Positions 52,805 to 62,823 are shown, numbered from the stretch's first letter. The stretch is DNA of 64,000 nucleotides from Thalassococcus arenae (GCF_019104745.1 NZ_JAHRWL010000003.1:1-64000), one strand, 5' to 3'. Numbers and translations: made by a program. The notes: generated from the sequence alone by a model not told the origin.

Positions 52805-55800
52805 TCAGAGGAAGTCGCTGCCGTCGCTTGCCGAAGCGATTGCCGCGATCTCGAACGGGTCGTCGTCGACGCGCCTGTCGAACTCGAACCCTTCCAGTCG
52901 CAGCCCCTTCCGTCCGCCATCGGATATCCGGACCTCGTCGAACAGGGTTGCGGTTTCGATCTCGAATTCGCCGCCTCGGAAGCGGAACACATCTTCGCCG
53001 ACGAGCTGGCCGTCGTCGAAGAACGCGATTTCGACGCGACCGCGGTTCCCCTTGAAGTCAAGCGCAAGACGGTCGGCATCGCCGCCAAGATCGATGAACA
53101 GGAATTCATCGTCGTTGATTTCCCGGCGATCCGCCCGCCGTTCTCCACCAGACCAGATCCCCAGATGACCATTCCACGGCAACAGAAAGTCGACCCCCGG
53201 CCCTTCGGAACGCAACGTGACATCGGCAAAGTCCAGCACTTCGGTTTTCGCGAACAGCGACAGGTGTTCCCGTGCGCTGTTTTCTCCGACGGTGATGTCG
53301 GCCACGGTTTCCCGGAAGAAAAAGAAGTTGCGCGCCGTATTGAATGCCACGGTCACGGTTTCCGTTTCCGGTACCGCCGGTTCGATCACGAGGCCCGCAA
53401 CCAACGGATCGTGATCGGACGCGCGTTCGTCCGTGCTGGCGAATTCCGCGTTCACGTGCACCGCGTCGAACTGCGCGCCACCGGCCAACGCCTCGCTGAC
53501 CAGGATATGGTCCAGCGACTGGCTGTTTCCCTGGAAGACGAAACTGTAGCGCTCGTCTTCGGGCAGACTGTTGGTGAGGTTGGTCAAGCCGGCCTCTTCG
53601 AGGATTTCCAGCGGACGTACGAACTCGAACTCGTTGAAATCACCCACGACGGCGATCTTTGCATCCGGGTCGTCGACCAGCCGTTGCTCCACTTCGTAGG
53701 CCACCGCCGTCGCCTGTACCAACCGTTCGTCGAGGCTGCCGTTGACCACCGGCGAGCCGTCCGGGTTCAGCGCATTCTGCAGTTCCTCGAACGGCTGAGT
53801 GGTGCCCATGATCGGCTGCGAGCCGCCTTTCGACGAGAAATGGTTGTTGATGACGGTCACGGTCTCGCCGTTGAACGCGAAGGACGCGACAAGCGGCAGG
53901 CGCGCCCCGTCGAAGCTGCCGCCGGGCGCTTGCGTGCCGATGGTGCCGACCGACCCTTCGACCAGGCTGACGCGCTCGGTGTTGTAGAGAAACGCGGTGC
54001 GGATATTGGCACCGGGCTGTCCGCCCGAGGCGTTGTTGTCGATGAAGGTGTTGTCGATGAAGGCATAGCTTTGCGATCCGTTCACCACGCCGTCATCGAC
54101 CCGGTCGAGCGCCTCGAGAAGCCGGGCCAGCGTCTGATCGGCTGCCGTGACGCCGTCGTCGTCGCTGCCGGTGTTGTCCTGGATCTCCTGCAGGCCGACG
54201 ATATCGGGGGTGCCCATGTTTTCCAGGATATGCCGCGCCACGGCCTCGAACCGTCCGTCCGCCACGTCAGTATCGCCATCGGCGTCGTTGGGATCGAGAT
54301 TGAGCACGTTGTAACTGGCGATGGTCAATTGCGTGGCCGACGCCGCGATCGACGTGGTTTCGGCTTGCAGGCCGCCATCGATCACGGCCCCCAGTGCCTG
54401 TGTCGGCAGGATCTCGTAGTTGCCGAACGCATAGGACACCACGCCGGTGACGTTCGCGACGATGTCGCCGACATCCAGCAGCGGCGCCGGTTCGTCGAAC
54501 ACGCCCCGGTCGAAATTGAACTGGATGCGTTCGGGATTGAAATCGTCGGGAGAGATGTTCAACGTGCCGCGTTGCGAAAGCCCGGTAGCATTGCCGGACA
54601 CGCCGAAGACCTCGCCGAACCGGTTGGTGGCTTCCGTGACGTGCAGGTTGTCGACGGAAACGCGCATGCCTTCGAGGCTTTCGAAGAAATCCAGACCATC
54701 GGTAGCGGGGTCGAAGGTGGAAGGATCATCATCGATCGCTTCGGTCGGGAGCGCCCGCCCACCTTCGCCGATGGTCACCGCCGCGGGTAGCACCTGCCCG
54801 GTCTCGACGGTGAAGATCGACGTGACGCCGGATATCTGGGTCGTCGACTGGTTGCCGGTCGATGCGCCGCCCGGTGTGAATTCGCTGACGGTGCCGGAAA
54901 TCACGATCTCGTCGCCAGAGGCGACGGTTGGGGCCGACCCGGTGAACACGAACAGCGCATCCGAAGTGGCGTCATCGCCGTCACCATATTCGTCCTGCAG
55001 GTAAAAACCGTTCGAGTCGACTGCCGTGACAATGCCGCGGGTCGTGACCGACTGGCCCAACAACGGCGAGACCAGCGCCGCGCCCTGGATCGCGTAGATC
55101 GGGGTGTAGTCGTTGACCGACAGGATGCGTTCGTCGAAGGCACCGGCAACGTCTGCCTCGTCGAATGCCGCGCCGCCGGTGGCGGGGTCGAAACGGTCGC
55201 TCAGGTATTCGGCCAGGGCGTCCTGTTCGGTGCCGTCATCGGCGAAAATGGCGTCGCCGGTGGCGATGCCCACCTGTTCCAGCGGCGTGGCGTTGACGCG
55301 GGCGATGACCGCCGGGTCGCCGACCGCGCCCAGCGCCGGATCGGTGTTGGTGTTCGGGAAGGGATAGCCGTCACCGCCGCGGATGAAGTTGCCGGCCGCG
55401 TCGAACCGCGGAGCGGCCAGGAAATCGAGCGTCACGACGCGGTATTCCGCCAAAGGTTCGACGATCTCGCCGTTCTGGACAAGGCGCGCAACCGGTCGGC
55501 CGTTTTCGTCGACGATCTCGGCGTTCAGGATACGCGATCCAGCCGGCAGATCGGGGTCGTAGGTGAATTCGACTCCGCCGACCTGCGCGAATTGCCCGGC
55601 CACTCCGGGCAGCGCGGCGACCCCGTGTTCCAGCAGCGCCACGATCTCGGCCGCGCTCAGCGTCAACAGCGTCAGACCGTTGTTGAAGGCCAGGGTCGTC
55701 TGGATATCCTTCTGCGATATCCCTCCGGCGGGTTTGACGATCGCACCATCGCCATCCACGATCTCGGCATTCGGCAGGCGTTCGGCCTGTGTCCCGCCGG

Positions 55801-57622
55801 GCGGAACCAGCGTTTCGCCGATCGAGGCGCGAATACCGCCACCGTTCTTGATCGACATGACAACATCGCCGTCAAAAGCCTGCGCATAGGCCAGGTTGGC
55901 ATCCGCCGTCAGGTTGCCCAGGTTGGTTTCCTGCGTGCGCACGCCATCGGTGGCCTCGCCCGACCGGTTGCCGTTCAGAAACACGTTCGACACGCCGAAG
56001 ACATTGCTCTCGGTGGCAACGATCTGCGCTTCGACCGCCTCTGCGATGGCCCGGATTTCCGGGTCGACCAGCGCCTCGGCGCCAAGCGCGGCGACGCCGG
56101 CGGCATCGGTCGCATAGGCGCCCGAGACATCGGCATCGTAGCTGCCAGGAACGATCCGCCCGTCTTCGTCGAAATCGATGACCAGTCGGCCGACATATTT
56201 GTAGCTGCCATCGGTGTTGACGACGGCCGTCACACCGCCATCGGCATCGGCGACGAATTGCGGATACTGTCCCTGATCGCTGTCGCCGGCGCGCGGGATG
56301 TCGTTGTCGTCGAAAAGCCGGGTATTCGAACCGCCGCCCACGATCACGTCGACGCCGGACAACCGCTCGGCCAGGGCAAGCTCGATCTCGAATCGCTGCA
56401 TATGAGCCAGCAGGACGATCTTGTTCAAACCGTCATTGGTAGCCAGCAGCGCGTCGACATCGGCCTGGATGATCGCGGCCAGCGCGTCCAGTTCGGCATC
56501 GCTGGGCATGGCGCCGAACGGCGCGGGCTGGATTCCCACGCCGCCGCTGGACGAGATCGACCCAAGCGTCGGCGTGGTCGCCCCGACGACGCCGATCAGT
56601 TCGCCGTTTTCGACCAGCACGACCGAGCCGGTCAGCGTCCCGGCAAGCGGCGCGCCGCCATCGGCCACGGCCAGGGGGGCGAGACTGGCGTCGGTCGAGA
56701 AATCGAGATTGCCCGACAGGTAGGGAAACAGGGTTCCGTCGAACCCGGCGATCCCGGCGCCCGAAATCAATGTCGCCAGTTCGGCCGTTCCGAAATCGAA
56801 TTCATGGTTGCCAAGCGCGATGGCCTGAAGGCCCAATTCGTTCTGGATCAGGATATCGGCAACCCCGCCCTGGCCATAGATCGCCTCGGACGCATCATAG
56901 AACACGCCGGGGATGAACGCGTCACCGGACGACAGGCGAAGCGTGTTGTCCGCGACCCCGTCCGCTCCGAGATCCTGCGCTTCCAGGGCGTTCATCACGG
57001 CTGACAGATTCGGCGCATCGATCACTGCTGCCGCGCCTGCCTCCTGATCGGCGACATGCAGGATTTCGAGCGTGAAGACGCCGCTGGTCGGGCCGCCGCC
57101 GCCGCCACCTCCGGTGTCGTCGTCATCCGCGATCGTCTGACCGGTATTCACGCCCCCCGGCGTTTCGCCCTGCGGTGTGGACCAGCCGAAGAAATCCGCG
57201 GCTTCGCGGCCCATGCCGATCCGCTGCAAAGAGAAGCCGATCGGCGTGCCGCTGTTCTCTGCTTGGCCGATATCCAGCGACGTCATGCCGTCCGCGGGTC
57301 CGCCCACGGCGGTGAAACTGCCTTCGTAGCTGAGGAATTCGATCACCGTGCCGCTGTCATCCACAAGCGCGATTCCGTCCGGCGCACCGTTCTGGATACC
57401 GTTCGAAGGATAGGTCACCGTCCAGAACCCGATCCCGTTCAAAACGCCGGTGGGCGCCAGTCCCATCAGGCTTTGGGTGCTGTATGCCGTGCCGTTCGAC
57501 CCGTTGTAGAGCACGATGGACCAGCCGGTCAGATCGGTGCTTTCCGGTCCGGCGAGTTCGATGAACTCTCCTGTGTCGGTTCCGTCGTTGTCGTAATGAA
57601 ATTCGTTGATCCAGAGTGTCAC
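52805..57622 (-). CDS. giant fused 5'-nucleotidase/endonuclease with lamin-tail domain
   Basis: A 1605-residue multidomain protein. Order: lamin-tail domain (1-130, TLWINEFHYDNDGTDTGEFI), Gly-rich linker (about 164-180), metallophosphatase/5'-nucleotidase domain (185-480, GNHEFDFG near 273, HMQRFEIE), 5'-nucleotidase C-terminal domain (about 530-780, IKNGGGIRAS), an OB-like ExeM-type region (840-1050), an endonuclease/exonuclease/phosphatase domain (1100-1420: ASYNVLNLD, GLQEIQ, VVGDFNEFE, SDHDPLV) and a beta-rich tail (1430-1605). It could degrade extracellular DNA and strip phosphate from the nucleotides. No signal peptide is visible. GTG at 57622 is preferred over TTG at 57628 because GAGGG lies seven bases before it. 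A type I or other leaderless export route is assumed. Confidence 0.88.
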   Translation of the reverse strand: MTLWINEFHYDNDGTDTGEFIELAGPESTDLTGWSIVLYNGSNGTAYSTQSLMGLAPTGVLNGIGFWTVTYPSNGIQNGAPDGIALVDDSGTVIEFLSYEGSFTAVGGPADGMTSLDIGQAENSGTPIGFSLQRIGMGREAADFFGWSTPQGETPGGVNTGQTIADDDDTGGGGGGGPTSGVFTLEILHVADQEAGAAAVIDAPNLSAVMNALEAQDLGADGVADNTLRLSSGDAFIPGVFYDASEAIYGQGGVADILIQNELGLQAIALGNHEFDFGTAELATLISGAGIAGFDGTLFPYLSGNLDFSTDASLAPLAVADGGAPLAGTLTGSVVLVENGELIGVVGATTPTLGSISSSGGVGIQPAPFGAMPSDAELDALAAIIQADVDALLATNDGLNKIVLLAHMQRFEIELALAERLSGVDVIVGGGSNTRLFDDNDIPRAGDSDQGQYPQFVADADGGVTAVVNTDGSYKYVGRLVIDFDEDGRIVPGSYDADVSGAYATDAAGVAALGAEALVDPEIRAIAEAVEAQIVATESNVFGVSNVFLNGNRSGEATDGVRTQETNLGNLTADANLAYAQAFDGDVVMSIKNGGGIRASIGETLVPPGGTQAERLPNAEIVDGDGAIVKPAGGISQKDIQTTLAFNNGLTLLTLSAAEIVALLEHGVAALPGVAGQFAQVGGVEFTYDPDLPAGSRILNAEIVDENGRPVARLVQNGEIVEPLAEYRVVTLDFLAAPRFDAAGNFIRGGDGYPFPNTNTDPALGAVGDPAVIARVNATPLEQVGIATGDAIFADDGTEQDALAEYLSDRFDPATGGAAFDEADVAGAFDERILSVNDYTPIYAIQGAALVSPLLGQSVTTRGIVTAVDSNGFYLQDEYGDGDDATSDALFVFTGSAPTVASGDEIVISGTVSEFTPGGASTGNQSTTQISGVTSIFTVETGQVLPAAVTIGEGGRALPTEAIDDDPSTFDPATDGLDFFESLEGMRVSVDNLHVTEATNRFGEVFGVSGNATGLSQRGTLNISPDDFNPERIQFNFDRGVFDEPAPLLDVGDIVANVTGVVSYAFGNYEILPTQALGAVIDGGLQAETTSIAASATQLTIASYNVLNLDPNDADGDTDVADGRFEAVARHILENMGTPDIVGLQEIQDNTGSDDDGVTAADQTLARLLEALDRVDDGVVNGSQSYAFIDNTFIDNNASGGQPGANIRTAFLYNTERVSLVEGSVGTIGTQAPGGSFDGARLPLVASFAFNGETVTVINNHFSSKGGSQPIMGTTQPFEELQNALNPDGSPVVNGSLDERLVQATAVAYEVEQRLVDDPDAKIAVVGDFNEFEFVRPLEILEEAGLTNLTNSLPEDERYSFVFQGNSQSLDHILVSEALAGGAQFDAVHVNAEFASTDERASDHDPLVAGLVIEPAVPETETVTVAFNTARNFFFFRETVADITVGENSAREHLSLFAKTEVLDFADVTLRSEGPGVDFLLPWNGHLGIWSGGERRADRREINDDEFLFIDLGGDADRLALDFKGNRGRVEIAFFDDGQLVGEDVFRFRGGEFEIETATLFDEVRISDGGRKGLRLEGFEFDRRVDDDPFEIAAIASASDGSDFL

Positions 57623-57690
57623 GGCCAATCCCTCATGTCATGTCAGAAGTCGGGAATGCCGCGTGACTGCGATGCACCCCCTAAATACAC

Positions 57691-57731
57691 TTTAAAGATG
57701 TTTCTGCGGTCTATGTAACAATTTAAAGATG
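57691..57731 (-). promoter_or_regulatory. direct repeats upstream of the nuclease gene
   Basis: TTTAAAGATG occurs at 57691-57700 and 57722-57731, 31 bases (three helical turns) apart, 69 and 100 bases before the nuclease start. An AT-rich patch in high-GC DNA at this spacing suggests a regulator binding one face of the helix. It does not match a standard Pho box. Confidence 0.5.
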
Positions 57732-57945
57732 ATACCACCTTCGACGACCAGCGCAGCGAACGCGCCAGAGGCGTCGCAACCCCCAGCACCCCGAATCCGG
57801 TACGATCCATTGCCTGACCCGGCCGCACGCCTCCGTCCCCACGTACCGCCCAACCATGACGACACGAGGTGACGAATTCACGACAGGAACAGGCAAACCG
57901 GCAAGCGACAGCTGCCGGGTCGATTTTGCGCGGCGGTGGGCGCTG

Positions 57946-58656
57946 TCAGGTGCGCCGGGCCTCGAACCGGGCCCAGGCGGCTTCCAGCGTGTCGATGGTG
58001 AACCCCGGTTCGCGGGCTGGTCCGAGGATGATGGCCTCGTTCGCGAACACGGTGTCGATCGCGGCTTCGAGAGCAGGCAGCACGTCTTCGGGGATCACAA
58101 CCGCCCCGTGGCGGTCGGCATGGACCAGGTCGTCTTCGGCGACCTGCAAGCCCATGATCGTGACCGGTTTCCCCAAATCGCGGACGTGAACGAATCCGTG
58201 GCTGGGCCCGATCGACCCGGCGAGGATGGGAAAGCCGTCGTCGATGACGTCGAGATCGCGCATCACGCCGTTGGTCAGCGCACCCGTCATTCCCAGACCC
58301 TTGTGGACCGCCACATGCACCTCGCCCCACCAGCCGGCGATGCAATCGGGATAGTCGACGTCTTCGATCACTGCGACGGTCGGGCCCGGTCCGCGCGCCA
58401 TGGCGCGGAAATAGGCCAGCCGCCGCGCCTTGATGGTGGCGTTGTCCTCGGTCGGCGGTGCCAGACCCGCGATCCGGGCGGTGCGCGCCCGCCCGACCAT
58501 CGCGGGCATTCCGGGACGGCAATGCTGCATCGTTCCCCTGGTGAAGCGGTTGAACCCGCGCTTGCCCTGGGCCACTTCGATCGCATTGCAGACGGTCGGC
58601 GTGTCGACCTTCCGCAACCGTTCGAGCAGCGATGCCGGGATGGTGTCTTGCGTCAT
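57946..58656 (-). CDS. RraA-family protein (HMG/oxaloacetate aldolase-like)
   Basis: A 236-residue RraA-like protein. The family core is visible: TPTVCNAIEV near the start, AVIEDVDYPDCIAGWWGEVH, then GALTNGVMRDLDVIDDGFPI (R-D-L-D metal/pyruvate site) and HADRHGAVVIPEDVLP. Class II pyruvate aldolases of this family cleave 4-hydroxy-4-methyl-2-oxoglutarate or decarboxylate oxaloacetate. It is the last gene of the ABC-LacI-bicupin operon. No signs that it regulates RNase E. Confidence 0.85.
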   Translation of the reverse strand: MTQDTIPASLLERLRKVDTPTVCNAIEVAQGKRGFNRFTRGTMQHCRPGMPAMVGRARTARIAGLAPPTEDNATIKARRLAYFRAMARGPGPTVAVIEDVDYPDCIAGWWGEVHVAVHKGLGMTGALTNGVMRDLDVIDDGFPILAGSIGPSHGFVHVRDLGKPVTIMGLQVAEDDLVHADRHGAVVIPEDVLPALEAAIDTVFANEAIILGPAREPGFTIDTLEAAWARFEARRT

Positions 58657-58702
58657 GATCCTGCCTTTCGCTTACGGCGTCGGCAACCGGGCCCGCGCCA
58701 CG

Positions 58703-59833
58703 CTATTGCGCAACCAATGCATAGCCCGGTATCAAGTGCGCCTCGGCGACATGGCCCTGCGCATCCAGCGCCCAGCCGCGCGCCAGCGCCGCCTCGATGA
58801 CCGTGTCGCGGAACATGGGTCGTTTCTGGTGGTCGCCCGCGACGATGACCAGCGCTTCGACCTCGGCGTCGCCGGTGTTCTCGAACGACCGAACGACATC
58901 CCCGGGCACCGAAACCGTATCCCAGCCGCCCAGGTCGAGCGCCACATCGGCAGCATCGTTCAAAGCGATGCGCAGTCCTTCCTGCCGGGGGATCACCACC
59001 ATCTTGTCGGCCAGCACGAAGGGCGCCACCTTTTGCCCGGGCCTGAGCCTGAGCCATTCCATTGAAAACCCGTGCGGGTTCGTAATGGGCGCGGCATGGT
59101 CGCGATTCTGGGAAATGCCATGACCGATCACCGGTGCAATTTCGGCGCCGCAATCGTCAAGCGCGCGGTCGATGAATGCCGGGCGGTAGTCGCGGTCTTC
59201 GGCCTTGACGACGCGCTGACGCATGTCCCGGGGGCTGTAGCTGCGCAGCCTCGCCACGTCCTGGGCCGACATGGGGGCCATGCGGACATCGTCGTCCGGA
59301 ACCGGATCGCCCCGCGAAGTGTCGATCAGGCGGTTGTCCCGGGATAGATACAGCCCGTATTCCGCTGCCTCGCGAAGGATATCGGGGTGAAAGATGACAC
59401 CGCCGGTATTGTCACCGCCAAGCGTCGTGAAGAGCCATCCGTCGCCTGCGCCGGTATTGGTGAACCCGCGGAAGATCCACGTTGGGACGGACAGGATATC
59501 GCCGGGGCGGCCGACGATTTCGTTCTCGCCATTCGAGCCCCAGCGAAAGGTGTATTCTCCGTCGTACACCATGAACACCTCGGCGGTGAAATGGATGTGC
59601 AGGTTGTTGGTGATGCCCGTCGGCATCGCAGCCGCACCGATGTTGAAGCCATGCGGCTCGGGAAGATTGATGACCTGCTCCGAAGAGGACGTCACCCCGG
59701 GCCCGATGATCGAGTAGTTCTGCTTGAGGTGCGACCCGGGTTTCTTGCAGTCGATGAAGGCGACGGTGCAGGACCGGTAGTCGCTGCGCTTCACGTGGCG
59801 GGCGTCGGCCTGGGCTTGCGTGATCCGTGTCAT
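58703..59833 (-). CDS. bicupin protein of unknown function
   Basis: A 376-residue protein with two cupin barrels. The first (about 55-160) has a complete metal motif H-x-H-x3-E: His79, His81 and Glu85 in NLHIHFTAEVFMVYDGEYTF, with PTWIFRGFTN as the second motif. The second (about 260-360) lacks histidines at the equivalent place (GQKVAPFVLADKMVVIP), so only one site is likely active. It could be an isomerase or dioxygenase for the sugar or acid imported by the ABC system. The ATG overlaps the LacI stop by four bases. Confidence 0.75.
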   Translation of the reverse strand: MTRITQAQADARHVKRSDYRSCTVAFIDCKKPGSHLKQNYSIIGPGVTSSSEQVINLPEPHGFNIGAAAMPTGITNNLHIHFTAEVFMVYDGEYTFRWGSNGENEIVGRPGDILSVPTWIFRGFTNTGAGDGWLFTTLGGDNTGGVIFHPDILREAAEYGLYLSRDNRLIDTSRGDPVPDDDVRMAPMSAQDVARLRSYSPRDMRQRVVKAEDRDYRPAFIDRALDDCGAEIAPVIGHGISQNRDHAAPITNPHGFSMEWLRLRPGQKVAPFVLADKMVVIPRQEGLRIALNDAADVALDLGGWDTVSVPGDVVRSFENTGDAEVEALVIVAGDHQKRPMFRDTVIEAALARGWALDAQGHVAEAHLIPGYALVAQ

Positions 59834-60909
59834 TTCCGTGCTCCTGTTGGATCGGGCCGCTGGCAACCCGCGACCGCTTCCTTTTCGGCATCGTGCCATC
59901 CAACCGGGATGCGCGCGGAACCGCGAACCACCAGTTGCCCCGGAATTTCAACCTTTTCCGGCTTGCGGTTTTCGCCCTGGATTTCACCCAGCAGCAGCGC
60001 GACCGTGGCCTCGATCATCCGGTTCAGCGGTTGGCGCACGGTCGTCAAATCGAAAGTCTTCCAGGCAGCCATCGGCGCGTCGTCATAACCGATGACCGAA
60101 ACGTCCTGCGGCACGCGCAACCCCAGTTCCTCGCGCAATACCTCGAGCACACCGAAGGCCATGTGATCGTTGGCCACGAACACAGCATCCGGCACTTGCG
60201 GCTGCGCGAACAGGCGCCGGGTTTCCTGCATCGCGACGGTGCGCCGGAAATGACAGTCGGTACAGGCTGCCGGTTCCATACCGGCGGCCTGCATCGCGGC
60301 CAGGAAACCCTGCATGCGTTCGACGCCGTTCAGCGCCTCGCGCCATCCGGCAAGATGGGCGATCCGCTTGTGACCGGCCGCGATGAGGAACTCGGTCGCC
60401 CGCTTGCCGCCGTCGAAATTCGACGCGGTGACCATCGACGTCTTGGGATCGCTTTGACCGCGGTTGAACAAGACGCAGGGGATGCCGGAATTGCGCACCC
60501 GTGACACCAGCGTGTTGCTGAGACTTATGCTGGCCAGAACGATCCCGTCCACGCGATCGGCCAGCAGGTCGTCGACGATGGCGTTGACCTCGTCGGCGCT
60601 GTTGCCCGCGAAGTAGACCGTGACCGAATACCCCTTGGCGTTCAACGCCTTGGAAAGACGGTGCAGCGCTTCGCTGAAAAATCCGTTCTTGAGATAGGCC
60701 AGCACGATGCCGATCCTAAAGGAATTGCCCGAGTTCAGCGATCGCGCGACCAGATTGGGAATGTAGCCCAGTTCGCGCGCGACCTTTCGGACGCGCTCGG
60801 CCTTTTCGGGGTCGACCGATGTCGAGCGGCTGAAGACGCGGCTGACCGTCGGCTGACTGACACCAGCCGCCTTTGCCACATCGCTTGCCGTCACCCGCGC
60901 CGACCCCAT
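59830..60909 (-). CDS. LacI-family regulator
   Basis: A 359-residue LacI-type repressor: N-terminal helix-turn-helix VTASDVAKAAGVSQPTVSRV then FSRSTSVDPEKAERV, hinge LGYIPNLVARSLNSG, and a periplasmic-binding-protein-like effector domain with DGIVLASISLS, AHLAGWREALNGVERMQGF and DVSVIGYDDAPMA. It sits inside the operon, four bases after the ATPase gene and overlapping the bicupin by four, so it is made with the system it presumably controls. The promoter lies outside the window. Confidence 0.92.
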   Translation of the reverse strand: MGSARVTASDVAKAAGVSQPTVSRVFSRSTSVDPEKAERVRKVARELGYIPNLVARSLNSGNSFRIGIVLAYLKNGFFSEALHRLSKALNAKGYSVTVYFAGNSADEVNAIVDDLLADRVDGIVLASISLSNTLVSRVRNSGIPCVLFNRGQSDPKTSMVTASNFDGGKRATEFLIAAGHKRIAHLAGWREALNGVERMQGFLAAMQAAGMEPAACTDCHFRRTVAMQETRRLFAQPQVPDAVFVANDHMAFGVLEVLREELGLRVPQDVSVIGYDDAPMAAWKTFDLTTVRQPLNRMIEATVALLLGEIQGENRKPEKVEIPGQLVVRGSARIPVGWHDAEKEAVAGCQRPDPTGARK

Positions 60910-60913
60910 CGCC

Positions 60914-61972
60914 CTAGACCCTGATCCGGTTTTCGGTTTCGGGATCGAACAGATACAGGTGATCGGTGTTCAGACTGATGCCGACGATATCATCCTGTTC
61001 CTTGCGCAGGTGCCGGTCGCCCCGCGCGATCACGCGCTGTTTGCCCCACTGCACCGTCAGAAGCGTGCTTTCCCCGGTATTTTCGAAAGCATAGATCTTG
61101 ACGTCGATGTCGCCCTGTCCGGCTTCGTGCACCGTCATGTCATCGGCGCGCACACCCAGGATGACGGAGGCGCGATCCTCGGTCGGCACCGGAACCAGGC
61201 GTGTGCCGCCGGTTGTGACGAACATGCCGTCGCGGATCGAGCCGTTGATCAAGTTCATCGCGGGCGAACCGATGAATCCCGCGACGAACAGGTTGGCCGG
61301 ATCGTTGTAGATTTCGTCCGGCGTGCCCAGCTGCTGGATCACGCCGTGCTTCATGACCGCGACGCGATCGGCCAGGGTCATCGCCTCGATCTGATCATGG
61401 GTGACGTAGACGGTGGTGATCTGCAATTCGCGCGACAGGTGCTTGAGTTCGGCCCGCATCGTCACGCGCAGTTTCGCGTCGAGGTTCGACAGCGGCTCGT
61501 CCATCAGGAACACCTTGGGTGTTCGCACGATGGCGCGCGCCAGCGCCACGCGCTGACGCTGGCCGCCGGACAGCGCCTTGGGCTTGCGGTCCAGGAATTG
61601 CGTCAGTTCGACCTGTTCGGCGGCTTTCTGGACCCGCGGCGCGATTTCGGATTTCGCCACACCGCGCACCCGCAGCGGATAGGCGATGTTCTCGAAGATC
61701 GTCATGTGCGGATACAGGCCGTAATTCTGGAAGACCATGGCCACATCGCGATCCTTGGGCAGGTCGTCGTTGACCTTGCGATCGCCGATCCAGATTTCGC
61801 CGCCGGTCGGGTCTTCGAGCCCGGCAATCATGCGCATGGTCGTGGTCTTGCCGCAGCCGGATGGGCCCAGCAGCACCAGGAATTCCCGGTCGAGGATGTG
61901 CAGCGACTGGTTGTCGACTCCAATGAAATCGCCCCACCGTTTGGTCAGGTTCTTCAGGATGACCTCGGCCAT
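60914..61972 (-). CDS. ugpC: sugar-type ABC transporter ATPase (UgpC/MalK-like)
   Basis: A 352-residue CUT1 ATPase: Walker A GPSGCGKTT (about 36-44), Q-loop VFQNYGLYPHMTIFENI, signature LSGGQRQRVALARAI, Walker B VFLMDEPLSNLD and switch VTHDQIEA, then the MalK-type TOBE domain. The symbol ugpC is used for the family; the true substrate is unknown. It starts 19 bases after the second permease gene. Confidence 0.9.
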   Translation of the reverse strand: MAEVILKNLTKRWGDFIGVDNQSLHILDREFLVLLGPSGCGKTTTMRMIAGLEDPTGGEIWIGDRKVNDDLPKDRDVAMVFQNYGLYPHMTIFENIAYPLRVRGVAKSEIAPRVQKAAEQVELTQFLDRKPKALSGGQRQRVALARAIVRTPKVFLMDEPLSNLDAKLRVTMRAELKHLSRELQITTVYVTHDQIEAMTLADRVAVMKHGVIQQLGTPDEIYNDPANLFVAGFIGSPAMNLINGSIRDGMFVTTGGTRLVPVPTEDRASVILGVRADDMTVHEAGQGDIDVKIYAFENTGESTLLTVQWGKQRVIARGDRHLRKEQDDIVGISLNTDHLYLFDPETENRIRV

Positions 61973-61991
61973 CAGCGCATCGCCTTCGATT

Positions 61992-62819
61992 TCATCGCAC
62001 CGCTCCCATGGTCATTCCTTGAACGAAGTATTTCCGGATCATCAGCGCCAGCACGAACATCGGCGCCATGATGATGATTCCCGCCGCGCTCAGCAGGTTC
62101 CACAGATCGCCCTCTTCGGCCTTGAACAGCGCCAGCCCGATCGGCAGCGTCACCGCGTTCTTGTTGGTCAGGATCAGAGCGAACAGGAATTCGTTCCAGG
62201 CGATGATGAAACAGAAGATCGCGCTGGTCAGCAGGCCGGGCGCGGCCATCGGCAGCACGATGTTGCGGATCACCTGCAGGCGCGACGACCCGTCCACCAT
62301 CGCCGCTTCCTCGGTGTCCAGCGGGATGCCGTCGATGAAGCCCTTGATCATCCAGATCGCGAAGGGCATCACGATGGCCAGGTTGACCAGGATCAGGCCG
62401 CTCCGCGTGTCCAGCAGCCCGATATCCCGGAACATCACGAAGAACGGCAGGATGATCACCACCGCGGGCACGAACTGCGTGGCCAGAATGGTCACCAGCA
62501 TCATCGTCTCGCCGGTCAGGCGGAAGCGGCTGAACGAATAGGCCGCCAACGTCGCGATGGGGATCGCGATGATCACGGTTACCAGGGCCACGATGGTCGA
62601 GTTGAAGAGTTTTTCGCCCAGACGGTACGGATCGTCGAACACGATGCCGAAATTCTCGAGCGTCGGGGTGAAGAACAGCTTGAGCTGGTAGACGTCGACA
62701 TGGGTTTTGAACGCCGCCAGGAAGATCCAGATGATCGGCACCAGCATCACGAACATGGCGATCAGGATCAGCACGGTGTGCACCGCGCCCCAAAGCTGTT
62801 TTCTTTGTCTGCCGGTCAT
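61992..62819 (-). CDS. sugar-type ABC permease 2 (MalG-like)
   Basis: A 275-residue CUT1 permease with six segments and the EAA loop EEAAMVDGSSRLQVIRNIVLP (E-A-A-x3-G-x9-I-x-L-P). The N-terminus has an uncleaved hydrophobic segment (TVLILIAMFVMLVPIIWIF) and the C-terminus ends with IRKYFVQGMTMGAVR, usual for MalG-type proteins. It starts 4 bases after permease 1 ends. Confidence 0.9.
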   Translation of the reverse strand: MTGRQRKQLWGAVHTVLILIAMFVMLVPIIWIFLAAFKTHVDVYQLKLFFTPTLENFGIVFDDPYRLGEKLFNSTIVALVTVIIAIPIATLAAYSFSRFRLTGETMMLVTILATQFVPAVVIILPFFVMFRDIGLLDTRSGLILVNLAIVMPFAIWMIKGFIDGIPLDTEEAAMVDGSSRLQVIRNIVLPMAAPGLLTSAIFCFIIAWNEFLFALILTNKNAVTLPIGLALFKAEEGDLWNLLSAAGIIIMAPMFVLALMIRKYFVQGMTMGAVR

Positions 62820-62823
62820 CGCG

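Noticed and set aside
52589-54790. 733-codon open frame on the plus strand opposite the nuclease gene
   Set aside because: Antisense to the nuclease domain with clear catalytic motifs; no ribosome site or domain.
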